Shown in pieces: positions 52,279 through 61,210 of a DNA stretch of 64,000 nt (position 1 is its first letter; the number at the start of each line of letters is the position of its first letter). The translations under genes and the position numbers were made by a program. Below the pieces are notes generated by a model. The model had not been told where the DNA came from. It saw only the letters and a program-made list of their open reading frames with translations, and did no database searches. This DNA comes from Bacillota bacterium (GTDB lineage: Bacteria; Bacillota; Limnochordia; Limnochordales; DUMU01), in the NCBI GenBank assembly GCA_012839805.1, contig DUMU01000039.1, positions 1-64,000 of the forward strand, given 5' to 3'.

Positions 52279-54153
52279 ATGTCAGCCGAGGAGAGGGAAA
52301 CGTTGGCTACAGGTGAGGCTTCCACCTCTGCCAATCATATGGGCCAGGTGGCCGAGCCGGAGGACGGGCCGGAGAAAGCTCAAAGCGCGCCGGCCGGAGG
52401 GGCGCCCGTTGAGGTAGCACCGGCGGTTGGGGAGGCGACCAGGGAGCTTGCCGCCACGGCCGAAAGCCAGGTAGTGACCGTTCAGGGGAAAGCGGATACC
52501 GACGGGCAGCCGGCCGAGGCCGCTCCGGTTGGAGTCCAAGCCGAGTCGAAAGCGGAGGGCCTCCCGGAGACCGGGGGTGAGGTGCAGCCCGAAGGGACGT
52601 CAACGTCCCCGGCCGGGAGGGCAGTGAGCCCGAGCGAGGGCGAGCCGGCGGCCTCCACCTCTGAGCCCTTTCCTGCGGCGACGCAAAGAGCGGTGAAGGT
52701 GACGGAAGCGGGAGCCGGGGCCGAAGCCGGGCCGTATGCGGAGACGTTCCGTACGTTCCGGCCCGGGCAAATCGTGGAGGGCCGGGTAGTTCAGGTGCGG
52801 CCGGATGAGGTGCTGGTAGACGTTGGCTACAAGTCGGATGGAGTCATTCCCCGTGCTGAACTGGGAATCGCGGCCGACACCGATCCGGCTACCGTACTGC
52901 AGCCAGGGGACAAGATCGACGTCACCGTACTGCGGGTAGACGAAGGGGAAGGAACGATCGTCCTCTCCCGGCGGCGGGCGCTGGCTCACAGTGCCTGGAA
53001 GCGGGTCCAACGGGCTTACGAGACGGGAGAGGTCATTGAAGCGAAGGTGACCGAACGGGTCAAAGGCGGGCTCCTGGCAGACGTGGGGGTGCGCGGGTTC
53101 ATCCCGGCCTCGCAGGTGGGTCGCGGCTTCGTGGAGAACCTCGACCAGTATGTCGGCCAAACCCTGCGGCTGAAAGTGATCGAACTCGAGAAAGACCGCC
53201 GCAACGTGGTACTCTCCCACCGCCAGGTGCTGGAAGAAGAGGCGGAGAAGCAGAGGGAAGCGGCGCTGGCCGCTCTGGAGGAAGGCCAGATCGTGAAGGG
53301 AGTGGTGCGCCGGCTGACCGATTTCGGGGCCTTCGTCGATATCGGCAACGGCCTCGAAGGCTTGCTCCACATTTCGGAGATCGCTTGGAGCCGGGTGCGT
53401 CATCCCTCCGATGTGCTGCACGAAGGCGACGAAATACAAGTCCTTATCCTGCGCGTAGACCGGGAGCGCAAGCGGATCTCCCTCAGCTTGAAGCAGGCCA
53501 AAGGCGATCCGTGGGAACATGTCACCGAGCGCTATCAGCCCGGCCAGATCGTAACCGGCCAGGTCACCCGGGTGGTCGACTTCGGGGCCTTCGTCAAGCT
53601 GGAAGACGGTCTCGAGGGTTTGGTCCATATCTCGCAGCTTGCGCCTTACCGGGTGGCACGCAGTTCCGACGTGGTCAGCCCCGGGCAGGAGGTGCCGGTA
53701 AAGATCCTTTCGATCGACCCGGTCAACCGTCGCATCTCCCTTTCCATACGGCAGGCGGAAGAACCGGATGAGTTGGACGCCGGCGCCGGGCCCGGAGAAG
53801 GAGAACGAGAAGGGGCGACGGGGATGCCGGCCGGCGCCGAGGATCGAGCGGAGAAGCCGGCCTGGGACGAGCACGACCAGCGGCCGCGGGATGGTCGCGG
53901 CGAACGGGGCGAGCGCGACCGGGGCTTCCGGGGAGAGCGGGGCGAACGGGGAGAACGGGGCGAACGGGGAGAACGGGGCAATCGCCGCCGTGACCGGGAC
54001 CGCGACCGGAAGCGGCGCGATGAGGATGACGAAGACGTTCCCGACTCCTATACCGCCGGCGAAGGCGGGGGGATGACCATCGGGGAGCGACTCGGTGACA
54101 TCGACCTGCACGAGTTGCTCGAAACCGGCTCCCGGCCGGCGCAGGATAGCTGA
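52279..54153 (+). CDS. rpsA: S1-domain RNA-binding protein (ribosomal protein S1-like)
   Basis: 624-aa protein. Residues 1-155 are low-complexity Ala/Glu/Gly/Pro. Four S1 domains follow (about 161-230, 248-316, 333-402, 418-487), the last two with the strong motif DFGAFV. A charged tail (490-624) contains GER/GERGERGE repeats and RDRDRDRKRRDE, ending with MTIGERLGDIDLHELLE. The aroA-cmk-plsC-rpsA order is a common Firmicute arrangement, although ispH usually sits between. Start ATG 52279. Probably binds mRNA at the ribosome; the tail could bind RNA nonspecifically. Confidence 0.9.
   Translation: MSAEERETLATGEASTSANHMGQVAEPEDGPEKAQSAPAGGAPVEVAPAVGEATRELAATAESQVVTVQGKADTDGQPAEAAPVGVQAESKAEGLPETGGEVQPEGTSTSPAGRAVSPSEGEPAASTSEPFPAATQRAVKVTEAGAGAEAGPYAETFRTFRPGQIVEGRVVQVRPDEVLVDVGYKSDGVIPRAELGIAADTDPATVLQPGDKIDVTVLRVDEGEGTIVLSRRRALAHSAWKRVQRAYETGEVIEAKVTERVKGGLLADVGVRGFIPASQVGRGFVENLDQYVGQTLRLKVIELEKDRRNVVLSHRQVLEEEAEKQREAALAALEEGQIVKGVVRRLTDFGAFVDIGNGLEGLLHISEIAWSRVRHPSDVLHEGDEIQVLILRVDRERKRISLSLKQAKGDPWEHVTERYQPGQIVTGQVTRVVDFGAFVKLEDGLEGLVHISQLAPYRVARSSDVVSPGQEVPVKILSIDPVNRRISLSIRQAEEPDELDAGAGPGEGEREGATGMPAGAEDRAEKPAWDEHDQRPRDGRGERGERDRGFRGERGERGERGERGERGNRRRDRDRDRKRRDEDDEDVPDSYTAGEGGGMTIGERLGDIDLHELLETGSRPAQDS
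53927..53983 (+). repeat. 9-bp tandem repeat in rpsA
   Basis: About six units near GGCGAACGG/GGAGAACGG encode repeated Gly-Glu-Arg. Alternation of GGC and GGA glycine codons shows an 18-bp super-unit, consistent with duplication of pairs. Confidence 0.8.
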
Positions 54154-54230
54154 TGGCCGTTTCGGGTGGCCTGAGGTACCGGCCGAGGCCGCGCGGCAGG
54201 TAGCAGGGAAGGACCAGTAAATACGATCGG

Positions 54231-54256
54231 AGAGGGGGGCTCGTGCCCCCCTTTCT
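54231..54256. terminator. Bidirectional terminator between rpsA and the purine permease
   Basis: AGGGGGGC/GCCCCCCT 8-bp stem with TCGT loop, followed by TTTCT on the + strand and flanked by AGA on the other side. It is the only strong hairpin between two convergent genes. Confidence 0.7.
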
Positions 54257-54306
54257 GATAATTGCGCCGGCCAACCACGCCGAGCAGAACGCAAGCGCCC
54301 TTGTAC

Positions 54307-55620
54307 CTAGATCACGAAGCTGATCAAGAAAAGCACGGAGGTCGCCCAAAGAAGCGGATGGACCCGGCGGGCCTCTCCGGTGAGCAGCTTGATGATCACG
54401 TAGGCAATGAAGCCATACCCGATGCCGCGGGCGATGTTGAAGGTAAGGGGTATGGTGATCAGGGTGACGAAGGCAGGGAACGCTTCGCCAAAATCGTGGA
54501 AGGGGATGTCCTTTATCGCCGCGAGCATCAGGAAGCCGACGATAATGAGCGCCGGGGCGGTCGCTTCCGTGGGGACGATGCCAATGAGGGGGGCGAAGAA
54601 GACGGCGATCAAGAAGAGGAGACTGGTGGTAACCGACGCAAGCCCGGTTCGCCCGCCCTGGGCTACTCCGGCGGCACTTTCCACGTAGGTGGTGACAGAG
54701 CTGGTCCCGAAAAGGGCTCCGACCATAGCCGAGAGGCTGTCTACCAGAAGCACACGCTTCAAGCCCGGGAGCTTTCCGTCTTTGAGGAGGCCTGCTTCCT
54801 CGCCGATGGCGACCACCGTGCCCATGGTATCGAAGAAGTCGGTCATCAAGAACGCGAAGATTGAGGAGAGCAGCGCGAGGCGCAAAGCTCCGGCGATGTC
54901 GAGCTGGAAGAAAGTGGTAAACGAGCCGGCGCCCGGCACCCGCAGCCAGGTAGAGGGCAGGTGAGTCAGACCAAGGGGTATACCGATGACGGTGGTCAAG
55001 AGAATCCCCAGCAGGATGGCACCGGGGATGCGGCGGCTCATCAGGGCGGCGGTGAGCAACAAGCCGATGATCGAAAGCAATGCCCCTTTGTTGAGCACCG
55101 AGCCGTACGTCACCAGCGTGGCGGGGTGGTCGACCACCAGCCCGGCGTTCTTGAGGCCGATGAACGCGATGAAAAGGCCAATACCGGCTCCAATGGCTCG
55201 TTTGAGATTTAGGGGGATCGCTTCCATTACCTGTTCACGAATGTTGGTAAGAACGAACACGGTAACGATCAAGCCTTCAATGAAGATGACTCCCATGCCG
55301 ACCTGCCAGGGAATCTTCTGGCCGGCGGCGAGCCCGAAGACCAGGGCGCTGCTCAGCCCGACCCCGGGAGCGAGTGCGAACGGGTAGTTGGCGTAAAGGC
55401 CCATGGCCAGGGTGGTGAGCGCGGCGGCGAGGGCCGTAGCCACGGCCGCCCCCTCGGCCGGTATGCCAATGGTGGAAAGCATGTCCGGGTTGACGAAGAG
55501 GATGTAAGCCATGGTCATGAAAGTGGCCACACCGGCGATTACTTCTCGACCTACCGTTGAACCCCGTTCTTGAATGTGGAAGAAACGCTCCAGAAAAGAT
55601 GGGGAAGCTGCTGCCTGCAA
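54307..55620 (-). CDS. pbuG: NCS2-family purine permease (PbuG/AzgA-like)
   Basis: 437-aa membrane transporter for hypoxanthine/guanine or adenine. AzgA-type features: FVNPDMLSTIG, ALAPGVGLSSALVFG, AFLMTDFFDTMGTVVAIGEEAGLL, LFGTSSVTTYVESAAGVAQGGRTGLASV. About 12-14 helices. The start is probably TTG 55620, 8 nt after GGAG; the GTG at 55629 overlaps the site itself. No purine riboswitch was found in the 110-nt upstream region shared with the divergent gene. Confidence 0.93.
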   Translation of the reverse strand: MQAAASPSFLERFFHIQERGSTVGREVIAGVATFMTMAYILFVNPDMLSTIGIPAEGAAVATALAAALTTLAMGLYANYPFALAPGVGLSSALVFGLAAGQKIPWQVGMGVIFIEGLIVTVFVLTNIREQVMEAIPLNLKRAIGAGIGLFIAFIGLKNAGLVVDHPATLVTYGSVLNKGALLSIIGLLLTAALMSRRIPGAILLGILLTTVIGIPLGLTHLPSTWLRVPGAGSFTTFFQLDIAGALRLALLSSIFAFLMTDFFDTMGTVVAIGEEAGLLKDGKLPGLKRVLLVDSLSAMVGALFGTSSVTTYVESAAGVAQGGRTGLASVTTSLLFLIAVFFAPLIGIVPTEATAPALIIVGFLMLAAIKDIPFHDFGEAFPAFVTLITIPLTFNIARGIGYGFIAYVIIKLLTGEARRVHPLLWATSVLFLISFVI

Positions 55621-55731
55621 CTTGATCACTCCTCGCTTTCCACTGGGTCTAGCTTGTCCAACGTCTTGTACTGTATCACGACGGATAGGCGCTCACCAGG
55701 GGAGGCAGGCTATTGCCCGAGGTGGGGTTGA

Positions 55732-56469
55732 ATGCCGCTCGGGCTTTTGGTCTTGGCCGTGGTTACCCTGCTCATAGCAATGGGGCTCACCCAGCGGGTA
55801 CTCGACCGGCTGCACCTGACCGAGGGCCAAGCCCTGGTCGTCGTGCTCCTGATGGCGGCCGGCTCCTTCGTCGACCTGAAGTTCACCCTGGGCGGGGCGC
55901 CCTGGGAGGTCAACCTGGGAGGCGGGCTTATCCCGCTCGGTCTGATCGCGTACGTCTTCGGCCGGGCCGACACTGCCGTCGAACGCTGGCGTTCCCTCTT
56001 TAGCCTCTTCGCGACCGCCGCGATCATCTGGGGAATCGCCCACGTTACCGACTTCGACGCCGGCCGTACTCCCGCGCTTCTCCGGTTCATCGACCCGCTT
56101 TGGCTTTTCGGTCTCATCGCCGGAGTACTGGCCTATTTGGCCGGCCGTTCCCGCCGGGCTGCCTTCATCGGGGGCAGCGGGGGTGTGCTGCTCAGCCTGC
56201 TCGTTACCGACCTCCTCGCTCGCCGCGCCGGAATGGACGTTCCGGTAAGACTCGGGGGCGGGGGGATCTTCGACGGCAGTGTGATCGCGGGTGTGATCGG
56301 GCTGGGACTGGCCGAGTGGGTGGGTGAGGTGAGGGAGCGGATCAGCACGGGCGGCAGCACCAGCACCGGCGCCAGCACGAACGCCGGCGCCGGCGTCCGT
56401 GCTGGCACTAGCGCCGGCGACTCGCCCGGTAACCTGCCGGGCGGACCACGGGGAGGGCAGGCAGAATGA
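55732..56469 (+). CDS. Multipass membrane protein, DUF1614-like
   Basis: 245-aa protein with six or more hydrophobic segments, the Gly-rich GGAPWEVNLGGGLIPLGLIA and GGGGIFDGSVIAGVIGLGLAEWVG. The layout and its place before a SpoIIP-like gene resemble DUF1614 proteins of Clostridia-type genomes. The last 40 residues are a hydrophilic Ser/Thr/Gly/Ala tail. Start ATG 55732; stop overlaps the next gene by 4 nt (ATGA). Function unknown. Confidence 0.7.
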   Translation: MPLGLLVLAVVTLLIAMGLTQRVLDRLHLTEGQALVVVLLMAAGSFVDLKFTLGGAPWEVNLGGGLIPLGLIAYVFGRADTAVERWRSLFSLFATAAIIWGIAHVTDFDAGRTPALLRFIDPLWLFGLIAGVLAYLAGRSRRAAFIGGSGGVLLSLLVTDLLARRAGMDVPVRLGGGGIFDGSVIAGVIGLGLAEWVGEVRERISTGGSTSTGASTNAGAGVRAGTSAGDSPGNLPGGPRGGQAE

Positions 56470-57614
56470 AGCGGGTGGGCATCCCGTTCATCCTAGCAGT
56501 TATCGTTGTCACCGTACTGTTGCCAGCACCTGCATGGCTCCCCTGCGGGACCGGCGAGGCAGGCAGGAGTCTTGACCCCGCCGAAGGTGACCTCCCGGCG
56601 GGAAAAGCGCGAGAAGAGTGGTGGGAACGGCGGGAAGGTGGATACTACACGGTACGCTCCGAGCCCGACGGGCAGGTGGTTACCTATACCACTTTGGAAC
56701 TGCGTCCGGGTGATTTATACATCCGCAGCGACAACGCCCGCTTCCGGGTGACCAGGGTCGACGGGGACGAAGTATGGGTGAAGGAGGACGGCGAGGAGAG
56801 ACTCCCCGTCGTGGAAGTGCAGGACGTCGAAGAAGTGCAGGATGTCGAAGCCGGCCGTTCTTCCTCCCCAGCGGAGCCGGAAGCGCAATTGGGTGCGCAA
56901 GCAGAAAGGTTCCGTGCTCCGCTGGTGGGCATCTACTTCACGCATAGCGATGAATCCTACCGGCCTTCCAGCGGTACGGCCAGCCTCCCGCCTCGGGGGG
57001 AGGTGTACCGGGTGGGCGAAGCCCTGGCACGGGGTTTGCGGGAGAACGGGGTCCGGGTCGACTACCGGGAGGAGACGCACGCGCCCCATGACGGTCTGGC
57101 GTACCTGCGCTCCCGCGCCACCGTCCGCAAAATGCTGGCCAGAATGCCGGCGGTGCTCCTCGATATCCATCGCGACTCGGTACCCGCTGATGTATACACG
57201 ACCGAGATTCAGGGACGGAAGGCCGCCCGGGTCCGCATCGTGGTGGGACGACAAAATCCCCAGGCGCACGCGAATTTCGATTTCGCCAAAAGATTGAAAG
57301 CGGTGGCCGACCGTCTCTTTCCGGGGCTGGTGCTGGACATCTTCTTCGGGCACGGCAACTACAACCAGGACGTGGGACCGAGATCGGTCCTGCTGGAGTT
57401 TGGGACGGCCGACAACCCGGTGGACCAGGCAATGGTAGCCGCCCAGCTATTCAGCAAAGTGATCCCGGCCGCCGCCGGGCTTACCCCGGGGGTCGCTACT
57501 CCGGTGACGGCCGCGGGCCTTCGCTATCTTTGGGCGGCACTGGGGCTGGTGGCCGTGGTAGGCGGCGGTTTCCTGCTCTTTTACTGGCTGAACCGGCTCC
57601 GCCGGCCGGGCTGA
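56466..57614 (+). CDS. SpoIIP-like sporulation protein
   Basis: 382-aa protein with an N-terminal membrane segment. A middle region (residues 60-120) has TYTTLELRPGDLYIR. The SpoIIP catalytic region starts with VGIYFTHSDESYRPSSGT, then LLDIHRDSVP, VVGRQNPQAHANFDFAK, NYNQDVGPRSVLLEFGTADN. A C-terminal membrane helix (about 354-375) follows, which B. subtilis SpoIIP lacks. SpoIIP is a peptidoglycan amidase/endopeptidase needed for engulfment with SpoIID and SpoIIM. The two anchors suggest a paralogue, so the exact role is unsure. Start overlaps the DUF1614-like gene. Confidence 0.85.
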   Translation: MKRVGIPFILAVIVVTVLLPAPAWLPCGTGEAGRSLDPAEGDLPAGKAREEWWERREGGYYTVRSEPDGQVVTYTTLELRPGDLYIRSDNARFRVTRVDGDEVWVKEDGEERLPVVEVQDVEEVQDVEAGRSSSPAEPEAQLGAQAERFRAPLVGIYFTHSDESYRPSSGTASLPPRGEVYRVGEALARGLRENGVRVDYREETHAPHDGLAYLRSRATVRKMLARMPAVLLDIHRDSVPADVYTTEIQGRKAARVRIVVGRQNPQAHANFDFAKRLKAVADRLFPGLVLDIFFGHGNYNQDVGPRSVLLEFGTADNPVDQAMVAAQLFSKVIPAAAGLTPGVATPVTAAGLRYLWAALGLVAVVGGGFLLFYWLNRLRRPG

Positions 57615-57757
57615 GGAGCAGCCCTCCGGCCGCATCCGGCTCCCCGGTCGTGTCAACACTCCAGCTGCCCCCGGCCGGTCGGGCGGCGAACCGGAGGGCG
57701 GCTCCTTGCATCCTCAGCCGGGGCGGACTATGCTCGGAACGCAGGGGGTGCAGGCGA

Positions 57758-59434
57758 GTGCGGGGGCAGGGAGCGCTGCCACAAGTGGCCATCGTCGGCC
57801 GGCCGAACGTGGGTAAGTCGACGCTCTTCAATCAAATCCTTTCCCGCCGGGCCGCTCTGGTACGCGCTGAGCCCGGGATAACCCGCGACCGCCTCTACGG
57901 CGAGGCCGATTGGCGGGGACGCCATTTCGTACTCGTCGATACGGGCGGTATCGACCCGGACAGTACCGGGGAAATCCCCCGCCAGATGCTGCGCCAGGCC
58001 GAACTGGCCGCCGCCGAGGCCGACCTCGTCCTTTTCGTGGTCGATGCCCGGGCCGGGTTGCTACCGGCGGACGAAGAGGTGGCAGAGCGCCTGCGCCAGA
58101 TCCGGAAGAACCGTCGCCGCCCCGTACTCCTCGTGGTCAACAAGGTGGACGGTCCGGAAATCGAGCCGGCCGTGTGGGAGTTCACCCGGCTGGGTCTCGG
58201 TGAACCCTTTCCGGTCGCGGCCGAACACGCGCGGGGGCTGGGAGACCTGCTCGATGCCATTATCGAGCATCTGCCGGCCGTCGAGGCCGGTGCCGGCTCT
58301 CGTACGGCCGGTCGCGCCGCTGCCGTCTCCGGTACCGGTCCTGCCGCCCGCGTCGATGCCGGCGCCGAGGCTAGCCCCGCCGTTGCCGGCGTCAACGCCG
58401 TCACCGGCGCCGGCACCGTCGCCACCCGCGGGGCCCCTGCCGGGGATTTGGCCGGCCCCGACGACAACGCCGATACCGCGGACTCTACCGAGGTCGAAGA
58501 TTTACCCCGCGCCGGCGTCACGACCAGGGTCACCGCTGCCGCTACGAGGACCGCGACCGAATCTCGAGCTGGTGGGCCGGAGGCGGCCCTAGCGGGCGCC
58601 GAACCCGAGGCGGTCTCTGACACCTCTGACACCGTCGCCGTAGCTGTGGTGGGCCGGCCCAACGTAGGCAAATCTTCCCTCGTCAACCGTATACTGGGTG
58701 AAGAGCGGGTGATCGTCAGTTCCATTCCAGGCACGACCCGGGACCCGGTGGACACGCCCTTCACTTATGCCGGCCGCCCGTTCTTGCTGGTGGATACCGC
58801 CGGGCTCCGCCGGCCCGGGCGGGTCGACGAACCGGTGGAAAAGGTCGCCCGGCTCATGGCCGAGCGCGCGCTGGCCCGGGCCGACATCGCACTGCTCGTC
58901 CTGGATGCCGCGGCCGGCATTACCCACCAGGACCTTTATGTCGGGGGTCTCATACGGGAGGCGGCACGCGGCGCTCTCCTGGTCGCCAACAAATGGGATC
59001 TCGTCGCCCCCGGCGAGCCTGACGCCGCCCGGCGCTTCGAAGCCGAGGTGCGGCGGAAGTTCGACTATCTGGGGTTTGCCCCCCTCGTCTTCATCTCCGC
59101 CCGCACCGGTCGCGGCCTACCACGCCTGCTGGAGCAGCTCCTGGTCGTGACCGAGAACTACTCCACCCGGCTTTCCCCCGATACCTGGCACGAGATCCTG
59201 GCCGAGGCCACTGCCTTCCACCAGCCGCCCACCCGCAAAGGCCGTCCCCTCGTCATCTACTCTGCCGAGCAGGTGGGGGTACGGCCCCCCACCGTCTTGC
59301 TGCGGGTGAACGACCCCCGCCGTCTCCACTTCTCTTACCTGCGCTACCTCGAAAACATGGTTCGCCGGGTGTATCCCTTCACCGGTGCCCCCATTCGCTG
59401 GAAAGTGGTAGCGTCGCCGGGGGACCTGTACTAA
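57758..59434 (+). CDS. der: Double-GTPase ribosome assembly factor Der with expanded linker
   Basis: 558-aa EngA/Der, well above the usual 435-490. G domain 1 (1-175) has GRPNVGKST at 14-22, DTGG and NKVD. G domain 2 starts near 292 with [13 protein letters not shown] and NKWD, and the KH-like domain ends at IRWKVVAS. Between the GTPases (about 175-290) is an Ala/Thr/Gly/Val-rich stretch far longer than normal. Der binds the 50S subunit and is essential. GTG 57758 follows AGGGGGTG at 8 nt; upstream frame sequence is not conserved. Confidence 0.95.
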   Translation: MRGQGALPQVAIVGRPNVGKSTLFNQILSRRAALVRAEPGITRDRLYGEADWRGRHFVLVDTGGIDPDSTGEIPRQMLRQAELAAAEADLVLFVVDARAGLLPADEEVAERLRQIRKNRRRPVLLVVNKVDGPEIEPAVWEFTRLGLGEPFPVAAEHARGLGDLLDAIIEHLPAVEAGAGSRTAGRAAAVSGTGPAARVDAGAEASPAVAGVNAVTGAGTVATRGAPAGDLAGPDDNADTADSTEVEDLPRAGVTTRVTAAATRTATESRAGGPEAALAGAEPEAVSDTSDTVAVAVVGRPNVGKSSLVNRILGEERVIVSSIPGTTRDPVDTPFTYAGRPFLLVDTAGLRRPGRVDEPVEKVARLMAERALARADIALLVLDAAAGITHQDLYVGGLIREAARGALLVANKWDLVAPGEPDAARRFEAEVRRKFDYLGFAPLVFISARTGRGLPRLLEQLLVVTENYSTRLSPDTWHEILAEATAFHQPPTRKGRPLVIYSAEQVGVRPPTVLLRVNDPRRLHFSYLRYLENMVRRVYPFTGAPIRWKVVASPGDLY

Positions 59435-59553
59435 TCGCGGCAGACAGGTTCATATAGATTAACCGTCCCAGCCAGGACCTGTCCGGCCGCGAGCAGGTTG
59501 AGGCCCGCTACGCCCCCGCCGCGGCCTTCCACTCCGTGAGGGGGGTGCGGTAG

Positions 59554-61032
59554 ATGGAGAAATTCGATCTGTTTGCCGACATCGCCGAAAGGACCGAAGG
59601 GAGCATCTACATCGGTGTGGTGGGGCCCGTGCGTACGGGCAAATCCACGCTGATCCGGCGGTTTATGGATCTCGTGGTGCTGCCGGAGATCGAAGATACT
59701 TACGTGCGGCAGCGGACGGCCGACGCGCTCCCGCAAAGCGGCGCCGGGCGCACCATCATGACCACCGAGCCCAAGTTCGTACCGGACGAACCCGTGGAGG
59801 TGCCCGCCGGTGAACACCTGCGTGTCAAGGTGCGGCTGGTGGACTGCGTGGGTTACGCCGTCGAAGGAGCCGTCGGGTACCTGGACGAGTACGGTCCACG
59901 CCGGGTAAGAACCCCCTGGTTCGAAGGGGAGATTGCTTTCCAGCAAGCAGCTGAACTCGGTACCCGCAAAGTGATCGCCGAGCACTCCACCATGGGGCTG
60001 GTGGTGACCACCGACGGTTCTATCACCGACCTACCCCGCAGTGCTTACGAGCCGGCCGAGGAACGGGTGATCAGGGAGCTGCAGGAACTCGGCAAGCCGT
60101 TCATGGTGGTATTGAACTCCGTTCACCCGGAGGCCGAGGAGACCAGGCAACTCGCGGAAAAGCTGGCGGCCCGGTACGGGGTGACGGTACTCCCGCTTGA
60201 CTGTTTGCACCTGCGGGAGAACGAACTCCTGGGCCTTTTGGGTGAACTGCTCTACGAGTTCCCGCTGCGGGAGGTTGCCTTCCGGTTACCCGGGTGGGTA
60301 GAGGAACTCGATGAGGAACACTGGCTTCGCCGGCAGTGTGAAGAGGCGGTCGCCGAGGTGGTGGAAGAGGTCAATAAGCTCCGGGACGTTAATGCCGCCG
60401 TGGACGCCTTCTCCCGCTACGATTTCCTGGCCGGAGCGGAGCTACAGCTCCTCGACCTGGGGCAGGGCCTGGCGGACATACGGGTCGAAACTCGCGAGGG
60501 GCTTTTCTACCAGGTATTGCAGGAGATCACCGGCATGGAGCTGGCCGGCGACCGGGGGCTCATGCGGGCCATCCGGGAGCTGGCCACGGCCAAGCGGGCC
60601 TACGACCGGGTCGCGGCCGCCCTGGCGGCGGTGCGGGAGACGGGGTACGGCATCGTCCCTCCGGCCGAGGAGGAGATCGTCTACGAAGAACCCGAGCTTA
60701 TCCGGCGAGGCAACCGCTTCGGCATCCGGCTGCGGGCGACGGCCACTGCGATCCATATGATCCGGGCCGACATCACCACCGAGGTGACGCCCTTCATCGG
60801 GGCCGAGCGGCAGGGCGAGGAGTTCGCCCGGTACCTCCTGGAGCAGTACGAGAAGCAGCCCGGGCGGATCTGGCAGGCCGATTTCTTCGGCAAACCCCTG
60901 CCGGCTCTCGTCCGGGAGGGCATCGACAGCAAGCTCCATCGCATGCCTGAGAACGCCCAGGTGAAGCTGCAAGAAACCCTGACCAAGATCGTGAACGAGG
61001 GGAGCGGCGGCCTCATCTGCATCCTGCTGTGA
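59554..61032 (+). CDS. spoIVA: Spore coat morphogenetic ATPase SpoIVA
   Basis: 492 aa, exactly the family length. Walker A GPVRTGKST at 24-32 and the sequence AGRTIMTTEPKFVP belong to the ATPase that polymerises on the forespore surface as the coat base. C-terminal half ends with NEGSGGLICILL. Start ATG 59554 is behind GGGGGGTGCGGTAG. A mother-cell sigma-E promoter is expected; CATATAGAT at 59451-59459 resembles its -10, but the -35 is unclear. gpsA and plsY, often found between der and spoIVA, are not here. Confidence 0.97.
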   Translation: MEKFDLFADIAERTEGSIYIGVVGPVRTGKSTLIRRFMDLVVLPEIEDTYVRQRTADALPQSGAGRTIMTTEPKFVPDEPVEVPAGEHLRVKVRLVDCVGYAVEGAVGYLDEYGPRRVRTPWFEGEIAFQQAAELGTRKVIAEHSTMGLVVTTDGSITDLPRSAYEPAEERVIRELQELGKPFMVVLNSVHPEAEETRQLAEKLAARYGVTVLPLDCLHLRENELLGLLGELLYEFPLREVAFRLPGWVEELDEEHWLRRQCEEAVAEVVEEVNKLRDVNAAVDAFSRYDFLAGAELQLLDLGQGLADIRVETREGLFYQVLQEITGMELAGDRGLMRAIRELATAKRAYDRVAAALAAVRETGYGIVPPAEEEIVYEEPELIRRGNRFGIRLRATATAIHMIRADITTEVTPFIGAERQGEEFARYLLEQYEKQPGRIWQADFFGKPLPALVREGIDSKLHRMPENAQVKLQETLTKIVNEGSGGLICILL

Positions 61033-61139
61033 GGCCGGAGCGCCGGCGGGGCAAGGTTGGCGCGGTAGGCGGAGACCGGAGGGCAGGCAGTTCAGAAGAG
61101 TGCCCCGGCTCCGCCGCCGTCGCGTATTGCCCCGGTTTC

Positions 61140-61148
61140 TGCTATAAT
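61140..61148 (+). promoter_or_regulatory. Extended -10 promoter for hom-thrB-lysC
   Basis: TGCTATAAT forms a perfect -10 with an extended TGn element. The -35 region is weak. Start would be near 61155, and a small CGGT/ACCG hairpin plus the palindrome CCGTCCGGACGG lie in the leader. Confidence 0.6.
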
Positions 61149-61210
61149 CGTGCGGAAACGGTGCGAAACCGTCCGGACGGCGGCGAGGATGGCAGAGGAG
61201 GCTGGGGAGT

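Noticed and set aside
53927-53983. Possible CRISPR-like repeats
   Set aside because: Units are 9 bp without spacers and lie inside a coding frame; they encode Gly-Glu-Arg.
55630-55731. Purine riboswitch ahead of the purine permease
   Set aside because: None of the conserved loop sequences of purine riboswitches are present in the 100-nt region on either strand.
59430-59459. Sigma-E promoter for spoIVA
   Set aside because: CATATAGAT is a fair -10, but no matching -35 lies at 13-15 nt, so it is mentioned only in the spoIVA entry.
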